Counted from the stretch's first letter, positions 27,094 to 36,436 are shown. The stretch: DNA of 64,000 nucleotides from Flagellimonas_B algarum (GCF_040513375.1 NZ_JBEVTG010000003.1:186001-250000); one strand, 5' to 3'. Notes: generated by a model from the sequence alone, not told the origin. Made by a program: numbers and translations.

Positions 27094-28173
27094 TTATTGA
27101 AAGAGGTATAAGGCATCCCCGATACCGTTTTGAAGTCCAGCGGTTTCCAGTTTTTCCGCTATGGCGCTGATCCGGGCCAATTCCGTTTCGGGTTCTAACG
27201 GATTCCCGTTGCCATCCAACAAACGGCCCCCAAGACGCTTTTGGGCATACTGGGTAACCTTATGCATCACTTCAAATACTCCTTCGGGTGCCACGGTACG
27301 GGGAATCGAAAAGCCGAAGATCAAATCGACTACCTGTACGCGTCCGGCGGCGATTTCCTCCGGGAAAAAGTATCCGGGGGCCGTGCTCGTCCACACGCTG
27401 AACACATAATCGTCCCCAAAACCGCGCTGTTCATTATCCCAGTGGAACAGGTCCATGTCCCCCCAGCGTAGTCCGACCGATTGCATGACATCCCAAAGAT
27501 CCGTGCCTTCAAAGTTCTTATCTGCCTGCAAAACGATAATGGCCCATTGGTTGTTTTCGGTGATGAAACGCGATAATCGGTTGGAGTGCGTAGCCGCTTC
27601 CTTGACGGTACAATTCGATCGCAACCGTTCGACTTTTAGTTTTTTCATCCGGCTTCGTACGGTATTTTCAAATTGGGTAAGCCGCGCTTCGTCGTAAACG
27701 ATCGGAGGCTCGTCAAGGGAATCGAAGAGCTTCCAAGCAATAGCGATCTTATCGAAGTGTTCGGCCTGGTTGTCCGACGCATGAAAATAGGTCCAATTTG
27801 CGCTGTTCGCAGGTTTGGCATAGATTGTTGGGTACAGCTGTTCCTTGCTCCAATCACGATCGAAGGCGTTGAAAACGGCCTGCCTTTCGAACTGTTGGCC
27901 CGGTTTAGGTTCCAGGGTCAAGATCCAATCGTACTTGGCATTGGCGAAATAACGTGTCGAATCGGGTTCGATGGGGAGTTCCGGGAAGTCGATATCGCGT
28001 TGCAACAAATCCCTACGATCTTCCGATCCTTGCAGCGACAATACCTTCTCGGCCCGTTCATCACTTTGACCGGCAGTCGAAATCACCAGATCGGTGGCGG
28101 TGTCATGGGTGGTTTGACCGAAACCTAAACCCCATAGGCAATACAAGGTGAGGGTCAAGCAAAGGGTTCTCAT
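27094..28173 (-). CDS. Exported protein with ZipA C-terminal-like (FtsZ-binding) domain
   Basis: 359 aa. An N-terminal signal peptide (CLTLTLYCLWGLGFGQ) is followed by a long mixed region, then from ~205 a domain strongly reminiscent of ZipA_C: WAIIVLQADKNFEGTDLWDVMQ, VGLRWGDMDLFHW, FSVWTSTAPGYFFPE, VVDLIFGFSIPR, FEVMHKVTQYAQKRLGGRLLDG. In gammaproteobacteria that domain is cytoplasmic and binds the FtsZ tail; here a cleavable signal would place it outside the cytoplasm, so FtsZ binding is doubtful. The first half (LTLEPKPGQQFERQAVFNAF) may be a second, diverged copy. Monocistronic. Confidence 0.75.
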   Translation of the reverse strand: MRTLCLTLTLYCLWGLGFGQTTHDTATDLVISTAGQSDERAEKVLSLQGSEDRRDLLQRDIDFPELPIEPDSTRYFANAKYDWILTLEPKPGQQFERQAVFNAFDRDWSKEQLYPTIYAKPANSANWTYFHASDNQAEHFDKIAIAWKLFDSLDEPPIVYDEARLTQFENTVRSRMKKLKVERLRSNCTVKEAATHSNRLSRFITENNQWAIIVLQADKNFEGTDLWDVMQSVGLRWGDMDLFHWDNEQRGFGDDYVFSVWTSTAPGYFFPEEIAAGRVQVVDLIFGFSIPRTVAPEGVFEVMHKVTQYAQKRLGGRLLDGNGNPLEPETELARISAIAEKLETAGLQNGIGDALYLFQ

Positions 28174-28233
28174 GAAAACGGTTTTGGATGGACATTGTTC
28201 CCCTTAAATATACATGATCATGACGAATGCAAC

Positions 28234-28527
28234 TTAAGCGCGTTGGGCGCGGCGTAGCTTCCAATTGATAACGATGGCGATCATGGTGCCCAGAAGCGCA
28301 TGAACTATCGGAAACGCGACCAATAAAAACAACCGGCCAAGACTGTAGGGGTCGTCACCGATAAATAAAGGGCCACCAAGCAAAATATAGGCCGTATAGC
28401 CGACTAGGGCCAGGCAGTTGCAGCCGAAGTACGCCCAAAAATGTTTCCAGCGACGCAACAGATGCAGGCTTAACATCCACAGCGCAATACCGATCAGGGG
28501 GGAGAGGAAGAGGAGTACGGTTTCCAT
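28234..28527 (-). CDS. Small three-helix membrane protein
   Basis: About 97 aa, three hydrophobic helices (LLFLSPLIGIALWMLSLHLL, CNCLALVGYTAYILLGG, FLLVAFPIVHALLGTMIAIVI) and a basic tail KLRRAQRA. ATG 28527 chosen over TTG 28536. It follows the 37-aa small ORF by 5 bp. Unknown function. Confidence 0.65.
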   Translation of the reverse strand: METVLLFLSPLIGIALWMLSLHLLRRWKHFWAYFGCNCLALVGYTAYILLGGPLFIGDDPYSLGRLFLLVAFPIVHALLGTMIAIVINWKLRRAQRA

Positions 28528-28532
28528 TGAGG

Positions 28533-28646
28533 TCAATTGAAATACAGGACGATCGTGATGACCAAGACCAAGGCGAAAAGCAGGAGTATGGCTTTTTTAT
28601 GGTTCATGACCATATCGATCAAAAATTCAATCAATGCGTCGAACAT
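28533..28646 (-). CDS. 37-residue single-helix membrane peptide
   Basis: A short frame from ATG 28646 to TGA 28533. The first ~15 residues are amphipathic (FDALIEFLIDMVMNHKK), then a hydrophobic helix (AILLLFALVLVITIVLYF). It ends 5 bp before the ATG of the following membrane gene, which supports a shared operon. There is no strong Shine-Dalgarno, as usual in this phylum. Below the size normally annotated. Confidence 0.5.
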   Translation of the reverse strand: MFDALIEFLIDMVMNHKKAILLLFALVLVITIVLYFN

Positions 28647-28765
28647 GCTGTCTCAAAGGTTTTTTAGGGTTAGTGGTGGCTTGGCAGGAGACACCAGGGC
28701 CCCTATTGGTACCCAAGTTAGTTAATTTAGTCGTTTTAGGCAGGTACGGTTTTGTGCGACCAAAA

Positions 28766-29623
28766 CTACTCCGTCATGAGCTCCTGAAGTTCCCTGACCC
28801 GCCATTCTTCATTGTCGGCAATAAAGCGTTCGAACATGGCGGCATGGCTTGCCCCGACCAGCACCATGATCCGCTCATCGGTGGTTTGGGTCTGCTTTAG
28901 GGCCAACGACCACATGTACAGGTTCCGTTTGTACCATTCGGAAGTCAACAAAGGGCCTGAAAAGTCATCGGGATTTCCCGCCAATAACATCAAGTCGGTA
29001 TGGAAGTAATTGGAGAATCGGCGCATCTCCGTTTCATTCAAGTAGTACGTCAGATCCATCAACGAAGTGCCTTCTTCGATTTGGGTATCGAAGTCCGAGG
29101 TGAACTTTTGAATGCCGTTTTGGATTTCCGCCAGCAATTCCGTCTGTTCCGCTTCTTGGATGGCCCCCATGACCGCTTCGAACGGAAAGGAGGTTTTGTA
29201 ATCGATTCCGTATACCTGTTGCAAATCACTGGCATGGGCGGTTCGAAACGCCAATTGGAAGATCTCGTTTTTCAAATAGAAATCGGACAGACTGTCTTGT
29301 GAGAAGTAGCGGCCTTCGTGGTACATTCGATATAACGAATCCAACTCGGACTGTTCGTCATAAGGCCATTCGACGAAGATCTTGGTCGGCCGGTAGGCTT
29401 TGATGCGTGCTGAAATCGCTTCCAACTCCGCTTGAGCTTCCTCGCTCATTACATCAAAGGATTTGGTCTTGGCCACATCCGCACCGGGATTGTTGTAATG
29501 GAAGGTGCCGATGAGCAAGACCTCTTTTTGGGGTGTTGGGTCGGTTTCATCCGCGGTTTGGGGTTCGTTTTGGTTACAGCCCCAAAGGACGATTGCTAGA
29601 ACACTACAAAGTGCTTTCTTCAT
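28766..29623 (-). CDS. DUF5694 lipoprotein (TraB/PrgY-like)
   Basis: About 285 aa. ATG 29623 gives a lipoprotein signal (LCSVLAIVLWGC). The domain starts EVLLIGTFHYNNPGADVAKT and contains RIKAYRPTKIFVEWP, both signatures of DUF5694, a family related to TraB/ChaN proteins with a GTxH motif (GTFH). C-terminal IMVLVGASHAAMFERFI (GxxH) is the second conserved His. A metal-dependent hydrolase is possible but unproven. Confidence 0.88.
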   Translation of the reverse strand: MKKALCSVLAIVLWGCNQNEPQTADETDPTPQKEVLLIGTFHYNNPGADVAKTKSFDVMSEEAQAELEAISARIKAYRPTKIFVEWPYDEQSELDSLYRMYHEGRYFSQDSLSDFYLKNEIFQLAFRTAHASDLQQVYGIDYKTSFPFEAVMGAIQEAEQTELLAEIQNGIQKFTSDFDTQIEEGTSLMDLTYYLNETEMRRFSNYFHTDLMLLAGNPDDFSGPLLTSEWYKRNLYMWSLALKQTQTTDERIMVLVGASHAAMFERFIADNEEWRVRELQELMTE

Positions 29624-29691
29624 GATAGATGCGTTTTTCGGTACTACAAATATGGCACCTTGGTCTGACATAAAATTGCAAAAGGTTTACC

Positions 29692-30519
29692 CTACGGAAA
29701 AATCCAATGCACGTTGCTGTTGCCCATGGTAGTCAGGTTTTCGAAAAACCGCCGGGGTGTCCGTTGGGTGAGGGCTTTGAAATTACCGATCATGTGCGAT
29801 TGGTCGAAAAATTCGATGAGGTGGCTGAGTTCGGTCAAACTGGTCTTGTTACCATTGCCCTTCATAGCAACAATAGCTTTTCGAAACCGAAGGATTTTTT
29901 TGTATTCGGATGGGGTTTTGCAGAGGTGCTTCTTGAACTGGGCGATCAGGGTCTTTTGACTGCGCTTGAAATGCCGGGCCAATTCGGCGGTGGTGATTTT
30001 CAGGTCGTCATCGATCAAGGCGATCGCTTCCCCCAAAAACGGATGTGTAAAGCCCGTACAGTGGGCCAACCAATAGGTTTCCAACTGTTGGGCCAGTTCG
30101 TTGGGGTCTACGATTTTTACAATCCGTTTCATCTCCATGGCATAGTCCGAAAAGGGATTGAAAGGATCGAATGGGCCGTGGCTATAGGTGGCCAGGGGTT
30201 TGGGTAAGAAGGCATTGAGTCCCAAAGGTTTGAAGTAGATGCAGATTTCCTTGATGTTCCCTTGATATTCAAAACAGATGGGCTCGTTAAACCGGCAGAC
30301 CAGACTGCTCGCTATAGGCTTTGTTTGTGACGGGCGGGTCAAGATCTTGTGTTCGAAGCGCACATGTTCGGCATTTGGGACGGCTGCCACAATGGAATTC
30401 ACGGAAGGAAAGGTCAAGTAGCTGATCGCCGGATCCTGCTCCGAATGCTCTAAGATGTAATAGCTCGCCACATACTGCTGAAGCACTTCATGTTTCGGAT
30501 AGAAGCTGTTGATCTTCAT
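29692..30519 (-). CDS. AraC-family transcriptional regulator
   Basis: About 275 aa. N-terminal DUF6597-like sensor region (YPKHEVLQQYVASYYILEHS) and C-terminal double helix-turn-helix (ITTAELARHFKRSQKTLIAQF ... LTELSHLIEFFDQSHMIGNF). ATG 30519 preferred over the upstream start 30579. Ligand and targets unknown. Confidence 0.87.
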   Translation of the reverse strand: MKINSFYPKHEVLQQYVASYYILEHSEQDPAISYLTFPSVNSIVAAVPNAEHVRFEHKILTRPSQTKPIASSLVCRFNEPICFEYQGNIKEICIYFKPLGLNAFLPKPLATYSHGPFDPFNPFSDYAMEMKRIVKIVDPNELAQQLETYWLAHCTGFTHPFLGEAIALIDDDLKITTAELARHFKRSQKTLIAQFKKHLCKTPSEYKKILRFRKAIVAMKGNGNKTSLTELSHLIEFFDQSHMIGNFKALTQRTPRRFFENLTTMGNSNVHWIFP

Positions 30520-30639
30520 GGGGTAGAGGCTTGAAATTAGACAGTAGGGTTCATTAGTCTTAGATAGGGGTCGAACCATTCTGGTTCAAGGAAGCTACGA
30601 AAAAATGACCAGCCTATCCGCTAGAGGTACCCTCTGATG

Positions 30640-31524
30640 CTAGATGATCCGATCCGGCTCGTGTGCCGATTTGCGGTGTTTCCATCGCTTATGCGACCAC
30701 AACCAGTATTGTGGCGCGTTTAGAATGTCTTTTTCCAAGTTTGCCGTGAAAGCGGCCGTGATTTCCCCTTTCTCAAATTGGCTATGGTCATCCGAGACCA
30801 ACTTGAAAACGACCTTGTAGTACCCACGGGCTACTTTGATGTTGGAACCTGAGATGATGGGCATGTCATATTCCCTAGCCATACGTTCCGCCCCATAAGC
30901 CACGGCAGTCTCTTGGTTCAAAAAGCGTGTAAAATGCGCCAATTGGGATTTTCTTGGGGATTGATCGCTGCCGAAAATCACGGCAAAGGGCCCCTCTTCT
31001 TCAGCTTTCATTTTTTCAATAACCCCATCGATTCGAAGCATATGCAGGCCGTATTTGGAGCGACTAGCGGTAATCTTTTCGTTCCAAAAGGCATTGGATA
31101 ACGGGGAATAGAGCGCCATCGGGGTGTGTTTGATCTGCCCGGCCACGGCCAGGGCGAACAACTCCCAACTGTTGTAATGTCCGCCGACCAATATCACGCT
31201 CCGTCCTTCTTTAAAATAGCGCTCCAAGACTTCCGGGTTTTCAATGCGCATCCGCTTTTTGGTGGCCGCTTCCGATATGGTGAAGTTCTTGATACTCTCT
31301 ACCATGATGTCACAAAAGTGGCGGTAAAACTTTTTTTCAATAGCCCGGATTTCGGTATCCGATCTGTCCGGAAAGGATTGCGTAAGATTCTTGCGCACCA
31401 CCGCCTTGCGATACCCGATAAGGCGGTACATGAGGTAGTACATGACATTGGAGAGGCCATATAGCATCGGAAATGGCAATCGCGAAATCGGTAAAAGCAA
31501 CAGGTAATAGAAAAGTTTGTTCAT
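30640..31524 (-). CDS. Lipid A biosynthesis acyltransferase, LpxL/HtrB-like
   Basis: 294 aa inner-membrane-associated acyltransferase. An N-terminal membrane helix, then the LPLAT motifs: GGHYNSWELFALA (H-x4-E/D variant, ~115), GSDQSPRKSQ (~175) and an ENI... region lost in this branch. Bacteroidota LpxL-like enzymes add a secondary acyl chain to lipid A or make ornithine/aminolipids. Ends PQYWLWSHKRWKHRK, typical of the family (W.H.RWK). Confidence 0.92.
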   Translation of the reverse strand: MNKLFYYLLLLPISRLPFPMLYGLSNVMYYLMYRLIGYRKAVVRKNLTQSFPDRSDTEIRAIEKKFYRHFCDIMVESIKNFTISEAATKKRMRIENPEVLERYFKEGRSVILVGGHYNSWELFALAVAGQIKHTPMALYSPLSNAFWNEKITASRSKYGLHMLRIDGVIEKMKAEEEGPFAVIFGSDQSPRKSQLAHFTRFLNQETAVAYGAERMAREYDMPIISGSNIKVARGYYKVVFKLVSDDHSQFEKGEITAAFTANLEKDILNAPQYWLWSHKRWKHRKSAHEPDRII

Positions 31525-31740
31525 GATACCGTGCGCTTATCTATGGCAAAAACCTGCAAGGGGGTTAAGTTTTTTCGAGGGGTATACGAACGGATGGAAG
31601 GTGTTTTGAAAAGCTTCAATAGGATGGTGTGTTGGTTGATTCGAAGCCGAAGATAAGGAATCCGCATTGCTGTTGCGCCGGTTTCTAAAAAAAGGAGTTA
31701 CTTACTTTAGGGTTCTAGTGATCAATGCTTCCGAAACGCC

Positions 31741-32544
31741 TTATTTCTTTTTGCTAAAAAAAGCCTTAGCCCGGTTTAAGAACACTGTTTTATTTGGTTC
31801 GGCGTGGGCACTATGCGCCACATCAGGCAAGATCCAAAGGTCTGAATGGGGCAAATGGGTCCGGGCTCGAAAGACTTCTTCCATTGGGGTCCCTTCATCA
31901 TCATCGCCTACCATGATCATGACTTCGGGGGTAATGGCTTGTAGTTCTTCATCGCTCAATCGGACCCGATAATTTTTGAATTGGTCCAACAGCGCCTTTA
32001 GGGTGGTCTCATTCGCATGAGAGCGTTCCAGCCAAGGGAAGTTCGCCCGGTTTTCAAAAGTGAACTCCTCGAGATACTCCGGAAAATCGGCAATGGTCCA
32101 TGTACCGACCGCACCAATGGTAATCATCGACCGGATGCAATTGGGATCGATCAAGGCCACTTGGTAGAGGATATCCCCTCCAAAACTAAAGCCTACGGCA
32201 TCGACCCGGGTTAAATTTAAATGGCGGATCAATGCCAAAAGGTCTTCCCCAACGGATCGTACCGATAGATCGGAATCAAAAGGAGCGGACTTCCCATGAC
32301 CCGTCAAATCGATCAAGAATACTTCGAAATCCTCCGTAAATTCCTTGACATAGGGTCGCCAGGATATGGAAGATTGGCTGTACCCGTGTAAAAGTAACAG
32401 GGGCGGACCTTCCCCATAGGATTCATAATACAGGGTTTTTCCATTAACAGCTACGGATTCAGTTCGATTCGGCGTTTGCGCGTAGGCTTCGATGGTCATA
32501 CAAAAAAAGATAATCGCAATCTGGAGAAAGGGTCTCAATGACAT
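31741..32544 (-). CDS. Secreted alpha/beta hydrolase
   Basis: About 267 aa. ATG 32544 gives a signal peptide (LQIAIIFFCMTIEAYAQ). Motifs: LLLLHGYSQSSISWRP (oxyanion hole), LIDLTGHGKSAP, nucleophile GFSFGGDIL (Ser ~120), acid in MVGDDDEGTP, base in DVAHSAHAE. General esterase or lipase; the substrate cannot be inferred. Confidence 0.88.
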   Translation of the reverse strand: MSLRPFLQIAIIFFCMTIEAYAQTPNRTESVAVNGKTLYYESYGEGPPLLLLHGYSQSSISWRPYVKEFTEDFEVFLIDLTGHGKSAPFDSDLSVRSVGEDLLALIRHLNLTRVDAVGFSFGGDILYQVALIDPNCIRSMITIGAVGTWTIADFPEYLEEFTFENRANFPWLERSHANETTLKALLDQFKNYRVRLSDEELQAITPEVMIMVGDDDEGTPMEEVFRARTHLPHSDLWILPDVAHSAHAEPNKTVFLNRAKAFFSKKK

Positions 32545-32634
32545 GGGAGGCAAAAGGATGATTTGGGTTTTGCTCCAAAAGTAGCAAGAAAACCGCAACC
32601 ACGGATTTTGATCACGGCTTGTCTTGCGTTTTAC

Positions 32635-33942
32635 CTAGTGCGAGACCACTTCTTGGATTGCACTATAGCGCTCCCATTCTTCCTTGGGTACCGCACGTAA
32701 GAAGAAGTCGGCCAATTGGCGTACTTCGGCGGCGAATTCCCCGAAGGTGGCCGCCCGACTATTGATCGAGGCATCGATGACCAAACCATAGTTCGGAAAG
32801 AGCACCAAGAAATTCATAGATCCCTTGCTGACCCCACCATGGTGCACCATCCAAATCGGGGTTTCCCCGTCGAGCAAAAGCTCGTTCTCATAGGTGGGCC
32901 AAGAGCGCCAGCCTAGCGCATATTCCTGTTCGTTGATGTTCCCGTTTTCAAGGCGCACCGGGGTCCAGAATTCCTGTTTGGTCGAAGCGCTCAAAAAGCT
33001 AGGGTCTCCCAAATAGGCGTTGCCCATCTTCACGAGGTCGGTGGGCGTTGAGATGAATCCGCCCCCGGCCCATTTGTAGCTGAGGTTGACATCGTGTTTG
33101 ATGCCCATGGTGCGATACTCCCGATAGTAGTCGTCTTCGGTTTGGTAAAAAGTGGCAAAGTGTTCCGACTTCGGTCGGCTATGATCCGCATAGGTGTGCT
33201 GCATCTGCAAGGGGTCGAAGACCATGGCTTGCATATAGTCCAAAAACGGCCGATCCGCTGCCTGTTCCAAGACGACGCTGGCCAGGTTGACATCGAAGGA
33301 TGAGTATTGAAATCGCGTACCGGGTTCATACAGCAGGTCGTATCGGTTGAAGACCGTAATGCCCTCGGCAGCCGATTCGAATTGGTTGCAATTGCAGAGC
33401 GTAAATTGGGCCGAATGGAGTCCGAAATCCTCATAATTACCTACGCCTGCGGTATGGCTCAGCAATTGTTTCATACTGAAGTCCCATTCCTTGCGGTCCC
33501 AATTGGTGATGGAATCCCCGATGATGGCCTCGAGGTCGAGCTGCCCTCGATCGACCAATCGGGCTACGCCGGTCGCGGTAATGGCCTTAGAGGTGCTGCC
33601 CATCCGGTATTGGGTCAAGGGGGTGGCCGCTTTTCCGGTTTCTACCGTAGCGAATCCTTCACTGGCCGACCAGATGAGTTTGCCTTGATGCCCCACCGCC
33701 ACCGAAAAAGAGGGTACGTTCAGTCGTTTTGATATCCCTTTGAGATGGGCCGTGGCCTGTTGAATGGGTGCTGCATAAACGGTGTCCGACACCCCCTGGT
33801 TCATGGGGTAGGTCGCCGCTTCCGGAAACTTGGTCCAGGTCGTAAAATAATAAATACTCCACAAGAACCAGAGCGTGAATAGGGTCAGCAAGACGCGGAG
33901 GAAGCGTCGTAAACGTTTGCTTTTGATTTTGAATGTTTTCAT
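32635..33942 (-). CDS. Membrane-anchored serine hydrolase, beta-lactamase-like
   Basis: About 435 aa with one N-terminal membrane helix (FLRVLLTLFTLWFLWSIYYF). Motifs: MGSTSKAITA (SxxK, ~110), YSSFDVNLA (YxN analogue, ~210) and HHGGVSKGS (HxG, ~370). ATG 33942 is preferred because GGAG lies just upstream; ATG 33960 adds six residues. Divergent from the sensor kinase at 34131, with 188 bp between starts that must hold both promoters. Confidence 0.87.
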   Translation of the reverse strand: MKTFKIKSKRLRRFLRVLLTLFTLWFLWSIYYFTTWTKFPEAATYPMNQGVSDTVYAAPIQQATAHLKGISKRLNVPSFSVAVGHQGKLIWSASEGFATVETGKAATPLTQYRMGSTSKAITATGVARLVDRGQLDLEAIIGDSITNWDRKEWDFSMKQLLSHTAGVGNYEDFGLHSAQFTLCNCNQFESAAEGITVFNRYDLLYEPGTRFQYSSFDVNLASVVLEQAADRPFLDYMQAMVFDPLQMQHTYADHSRPKSEHFATFYQTEDDYYREYRTMGIKHDVNLSYKWAGGGFISTPTDLVKMGNAYLGDPSFLSASTKQEFWTPVRLENGNINEQEYALGWRSWPTYENELLLDGETPIWMVHHGGVSKGSMNFLVLFPNYGLVIDASINSRAATFGEFAAEVRQLADFFLRAVPKEEWERYSAIQEVVSH

Positions 33943-34130
33943 GCCCCAAAACTCCGCCATTTGTGTAATCGCCCGCTCGAAAATCGCCCAAAGCAGGGGT
34001 AGCGCAAACGGAAACCGGTTTGCGGGCGTCGAACGGGTTGGGCAGCTGGAACAACACCTTGGTCATCGGCAAATACCGATCCGTCGATGAACGGAGCGTT
34101 ACCTGCCTGTATTCCGTACTTTTACGGTCT

Positions 34131-35237
34131 ATGTCGCGATTCAACCCACAGCAAAGGAAAAGTAGCCGGACGATGGATCTGCAAGGCCACCTGTTGTTTT
34201 GGTTGTTGCTGCTCTTGGGGTTTACGGTCATCCAGTTTTTTAAAGACGGCAACGTTCAAGGGTTTTGGTTGGTCTTTGCGCAGAATTTCAAACGAATGCC
34301 GGCCATGCTGGTGGCCGCCTATGGTTTTACCGGACTCATCATCCCGCTTTTGCGGAACAAGAACAACTACCTGGGCTTTTTTCTTGGTTCGCTGTTGCTG
34401 TTTTACCTAAGCAGTGCCTTTGACCGTATCGTGAACGTGTATGGCTATGAGCCCTTGTTTCGAAAGGAAGCCTTCGTACAGGAATCCCTGTTCGAGATCT
34501 TCTCGGACACCGGTTACCTCTTCACAGGCTATCTGCCACCCCTGCTGATCGCTGCGGTCGCGCTTGCCCTGACTTGTCTGCTTATTGAAAGGAACCGTGC
34601 TGAGACCCAACACTTGAAATTGGAGCGCGATAAGAACAAGGCGGAACTCAATGTGTTGAAAGCCCAGATCCACCCCCATTTTCTATTCAATACCTTGAAC
34701 AACCTCTATGCCCTGACCGTACAAAAATCAGATAGCGCCCCGAAAATGGTCGAAGCCCTTTCGGCCATGCTCGATTACATCCTCTACCAATGCAATGACC
34801 GCTTGGTGCCTTTATCGAAAGAAATCGAATTGGTCCAAAACTATATCGCCCTGGAGCGTTTGCGTTATGGGGATGAGATTGCCATTTCGTTAAATATCGA
34901 TACCGAGCGCGCCTTGGAACCCGATCCAAAAATCGCCCCCTTGTTGTTTCTTTCCTTGGTTGAAAATGCCTTTAAACATGGGGTCAGCGGCCAAGTGGAG
35001 GGACTGCAAATCCAGATCCTGCTGCAGCTGGAAGGGCAGGAATTGCGCTTTCAGGTAAAAAACACCAAAAGCAAGGAAAAGCAACAAGACGTTACCCAAT
35101 ATACTGAGGGTATCGGGATCAAAAATGTAGAACAACAACTGCAGTTGGTATATCAAGATGCCGATTTTACCCATGAAGATCAGGGCAATTGGTACCTTGC
35201 GGAATTGCGGATCAATACCGACTCCGCCTATGTTTAA
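34131..35237 (+). CDS. LytS-type sensor histidine kinase
   Basis: About 368 aa. Four N-terminal membrane helices (~17-170), a coiled coil (ERDKNKAELNVLKAQ), then the His_kinase domain with the phospho-acceptor in QIHPHFLFNTLNN, and the ATPase part (LLFLSLVENAFKHGVSG, N box; GIGIKNVEQQL, G box). ATG 34131 is chosen; ATG 34173 is an alternative. Its end overlaps the response regulator start by 8 bp, so the two are coupled. Confidence 0.93.
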   Translation: MSRFNPQQRKSSRTMDLQGHLLFWLLLLLGFTVIQFFKDGNVQGFWLVFAQNFKRMPAMLVAAYGFTGLIIPLLRNKNNYLGFFLGSLLLFYLSSAFDRIVNVYGYEPLFRKEAFVQESLFEIFSDTGYLFTGYLPPLLIAAVALALTCLLIERNRAETQHLKLERDKNKAELNVLKAQIHPHFLFNTLNNLYALTVQKSDSAPKMVEALSAMLDYILYQCNDRLVPLSKEIELVQNYIALERLRYGDEIAISLNIDTERALEPDPKIAPLLFLSLVENAFKHGVSGQVEGLQIQILLQLEGQELRFQVKNTKSKEKQQDVTQYTEGIGIKNVEQQLQLVYQDADFTHEDQGNWYLAELRINTDSAYV

Positions 35238-35919
35238 GTGTATCGTTATCGATGATGAGCCTTTGGCCCGTTCCTTGTTGGAAGGGCATATCGCCGATGT
35301 ACCGGTATTGGAACACCTCGGTTCGTTTAAAAGCGCGGTAGCGGCCCACGGTTTTCTTCAAACCCATTCGGTGGATGTGCTGTTCTTGGATATCCAAATG
35401 CCCAAGCTGACCGGGCTCGACTTCCTGAAAACCCTAACCCATCCCCCCCAGGTCATTTTGACCACGGCTTATCGCGAATATGCCGTCGATAGCTACGAAT
35501 TCGGAGTGGTCGATTACCTGCTTAAACCCATTACCTTCGAGCGTTTCTTCAAGGCGATCGGAAAGTTGCAACAACCAACTAAGTCTGCGGAACCTCGAGA
35601 GCATTCACCACGACAAGAGGCGATTTTTGTACAGGCCAACAAAAAGCAGCTGAAGATCAACTTGGCCGAGGTCTTGTATATCGAAAGCTTGAAGGATTAC
35701 GTCAAATTACATCTTGCTGACCGTCGTGTGGTGGTCAAAGAGCCTTTGAACCAACTGCTGCAGCGCTTGCCCAATACCTTTTTGCGCGTACACCGCTCTT
35801 ATGTGGTAAATACCGATCAAGTCACTGCATTTACCGCCAAGGACGTTGAAATCGGCACCCTTGAAATCCCCATTGGGGGTACCTACAAAGAAGGGGTGCT
35901 GTTGGTCTTAAAAGCTTAA
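35230..35919 (+). CDS. LytTR response regulator
   Basis: About 229 aa. Receiver domain: DDEPLAR (acidic pocket), FLDIQMPKLTGLDFL (phospho-Asp ~55), TTAYREYAVDSYEFGVVDYLLKP (Lys). C-terminal LytTR DNA-binding domain from ~140 (LKINLAEVLYIESLKDYVKLHL ... LPNTFLRVHRSYVVNTDQV). The partner is the overlapping LytS-type kinase. Targets are not evident. Confidence 0.95.
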   Translation: MFKCIVIDDEPLARSLLEGHIADVPVLEHLGSFKSAVAAHGFLQTHSVDVLFLDIQMPKLTGLDFLKTLTHPPQVILTTAYREYAVDSYEFGVVDYLLKPITFERFFKAIGKLQQPTKSAEPREHSPRQEAIFVQANKKQLKINLAEVLYIESLKDYVKLHLADRRVVVKEPLNQLLQRLPNTFLRVHRSYVVNTDQVTAFTAKDVEIGTLEIPIGGTYKEGVLLVLKA

Positions 35920-36416
35920 TTAACTGCCGTATCCAAAGCCGTTCGATAAGTTTCGATCCGGGCATTGGCGTTGCTGTCGATAACCAAAATGACGACCATC
36001 AATGCCAGGGTGGTGATGCCGATCGCCCGCCAAAGCGGGGTGTCAATAAAGAGCAACACCAGGGCAGCTGCTACAATGATCAGGGGGATGGCCTTAAAGA
36101 CGATGTTGCGGTATTCGGCCATGGACTTTTCGGTACGCACGATTTCCGAGGCTACGAAGGCATCGGCATCGGATTCATAGGCTTCTACAAAGCCGGTGAC
36201 CCGTGATTTGTTCGTAAAGAAGATACCGGCCCCGATGATCACGAGCAAAAGGCCCGCCACTAGGGTCGGAATGATAAAGGCCTTGGCCATTTCGGTCTTG
36301 CCCAATTGCCAGAACCCAAGGCTGCCCAACAGGAACAACAGGCCGAACAAAACGAAAAAGCGGGCCGAGAATACTTCGGATTTGGCCCATTCCACTGCGA
36401 TTTTAAGGATTTCCAT
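35916..36416 (-). CDS. Four-helix membrane protein, unknown
   Basis: About 166 aa. Two N-terminal helices (FFVLFGLLFLLGSLGFWQL, FIIPTLVAGLLLVIIGAGIFF), a soluble loop (VTGFVEAYESDADAFVASEIVR), then two more helices. Resembles uncharacterised Bacteroidota proteins. ATG 36416 chosen over TTG 36440. Its stop overlaps that of the response regulator (TTAA shared). Confidence 0.68.
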   Translation of the reverse strand: MEILKIAVEWAKSEVFSARFFVLFGLLFLLGSLGFWQLGKTEMAKAFIIPTLVAGLLLVIIGAGIFFTNKSRVTGFVEAYESDADAFVASEIVRTEKSMAEYRNIVFKAIPLIIVAAALVLLFIDTPLWRAIGITTLALMVVILVIDSNANARIETYRTALDTAVN

Positions 36417-36436
36417 AGATGTTGATTTTGTGTGAT

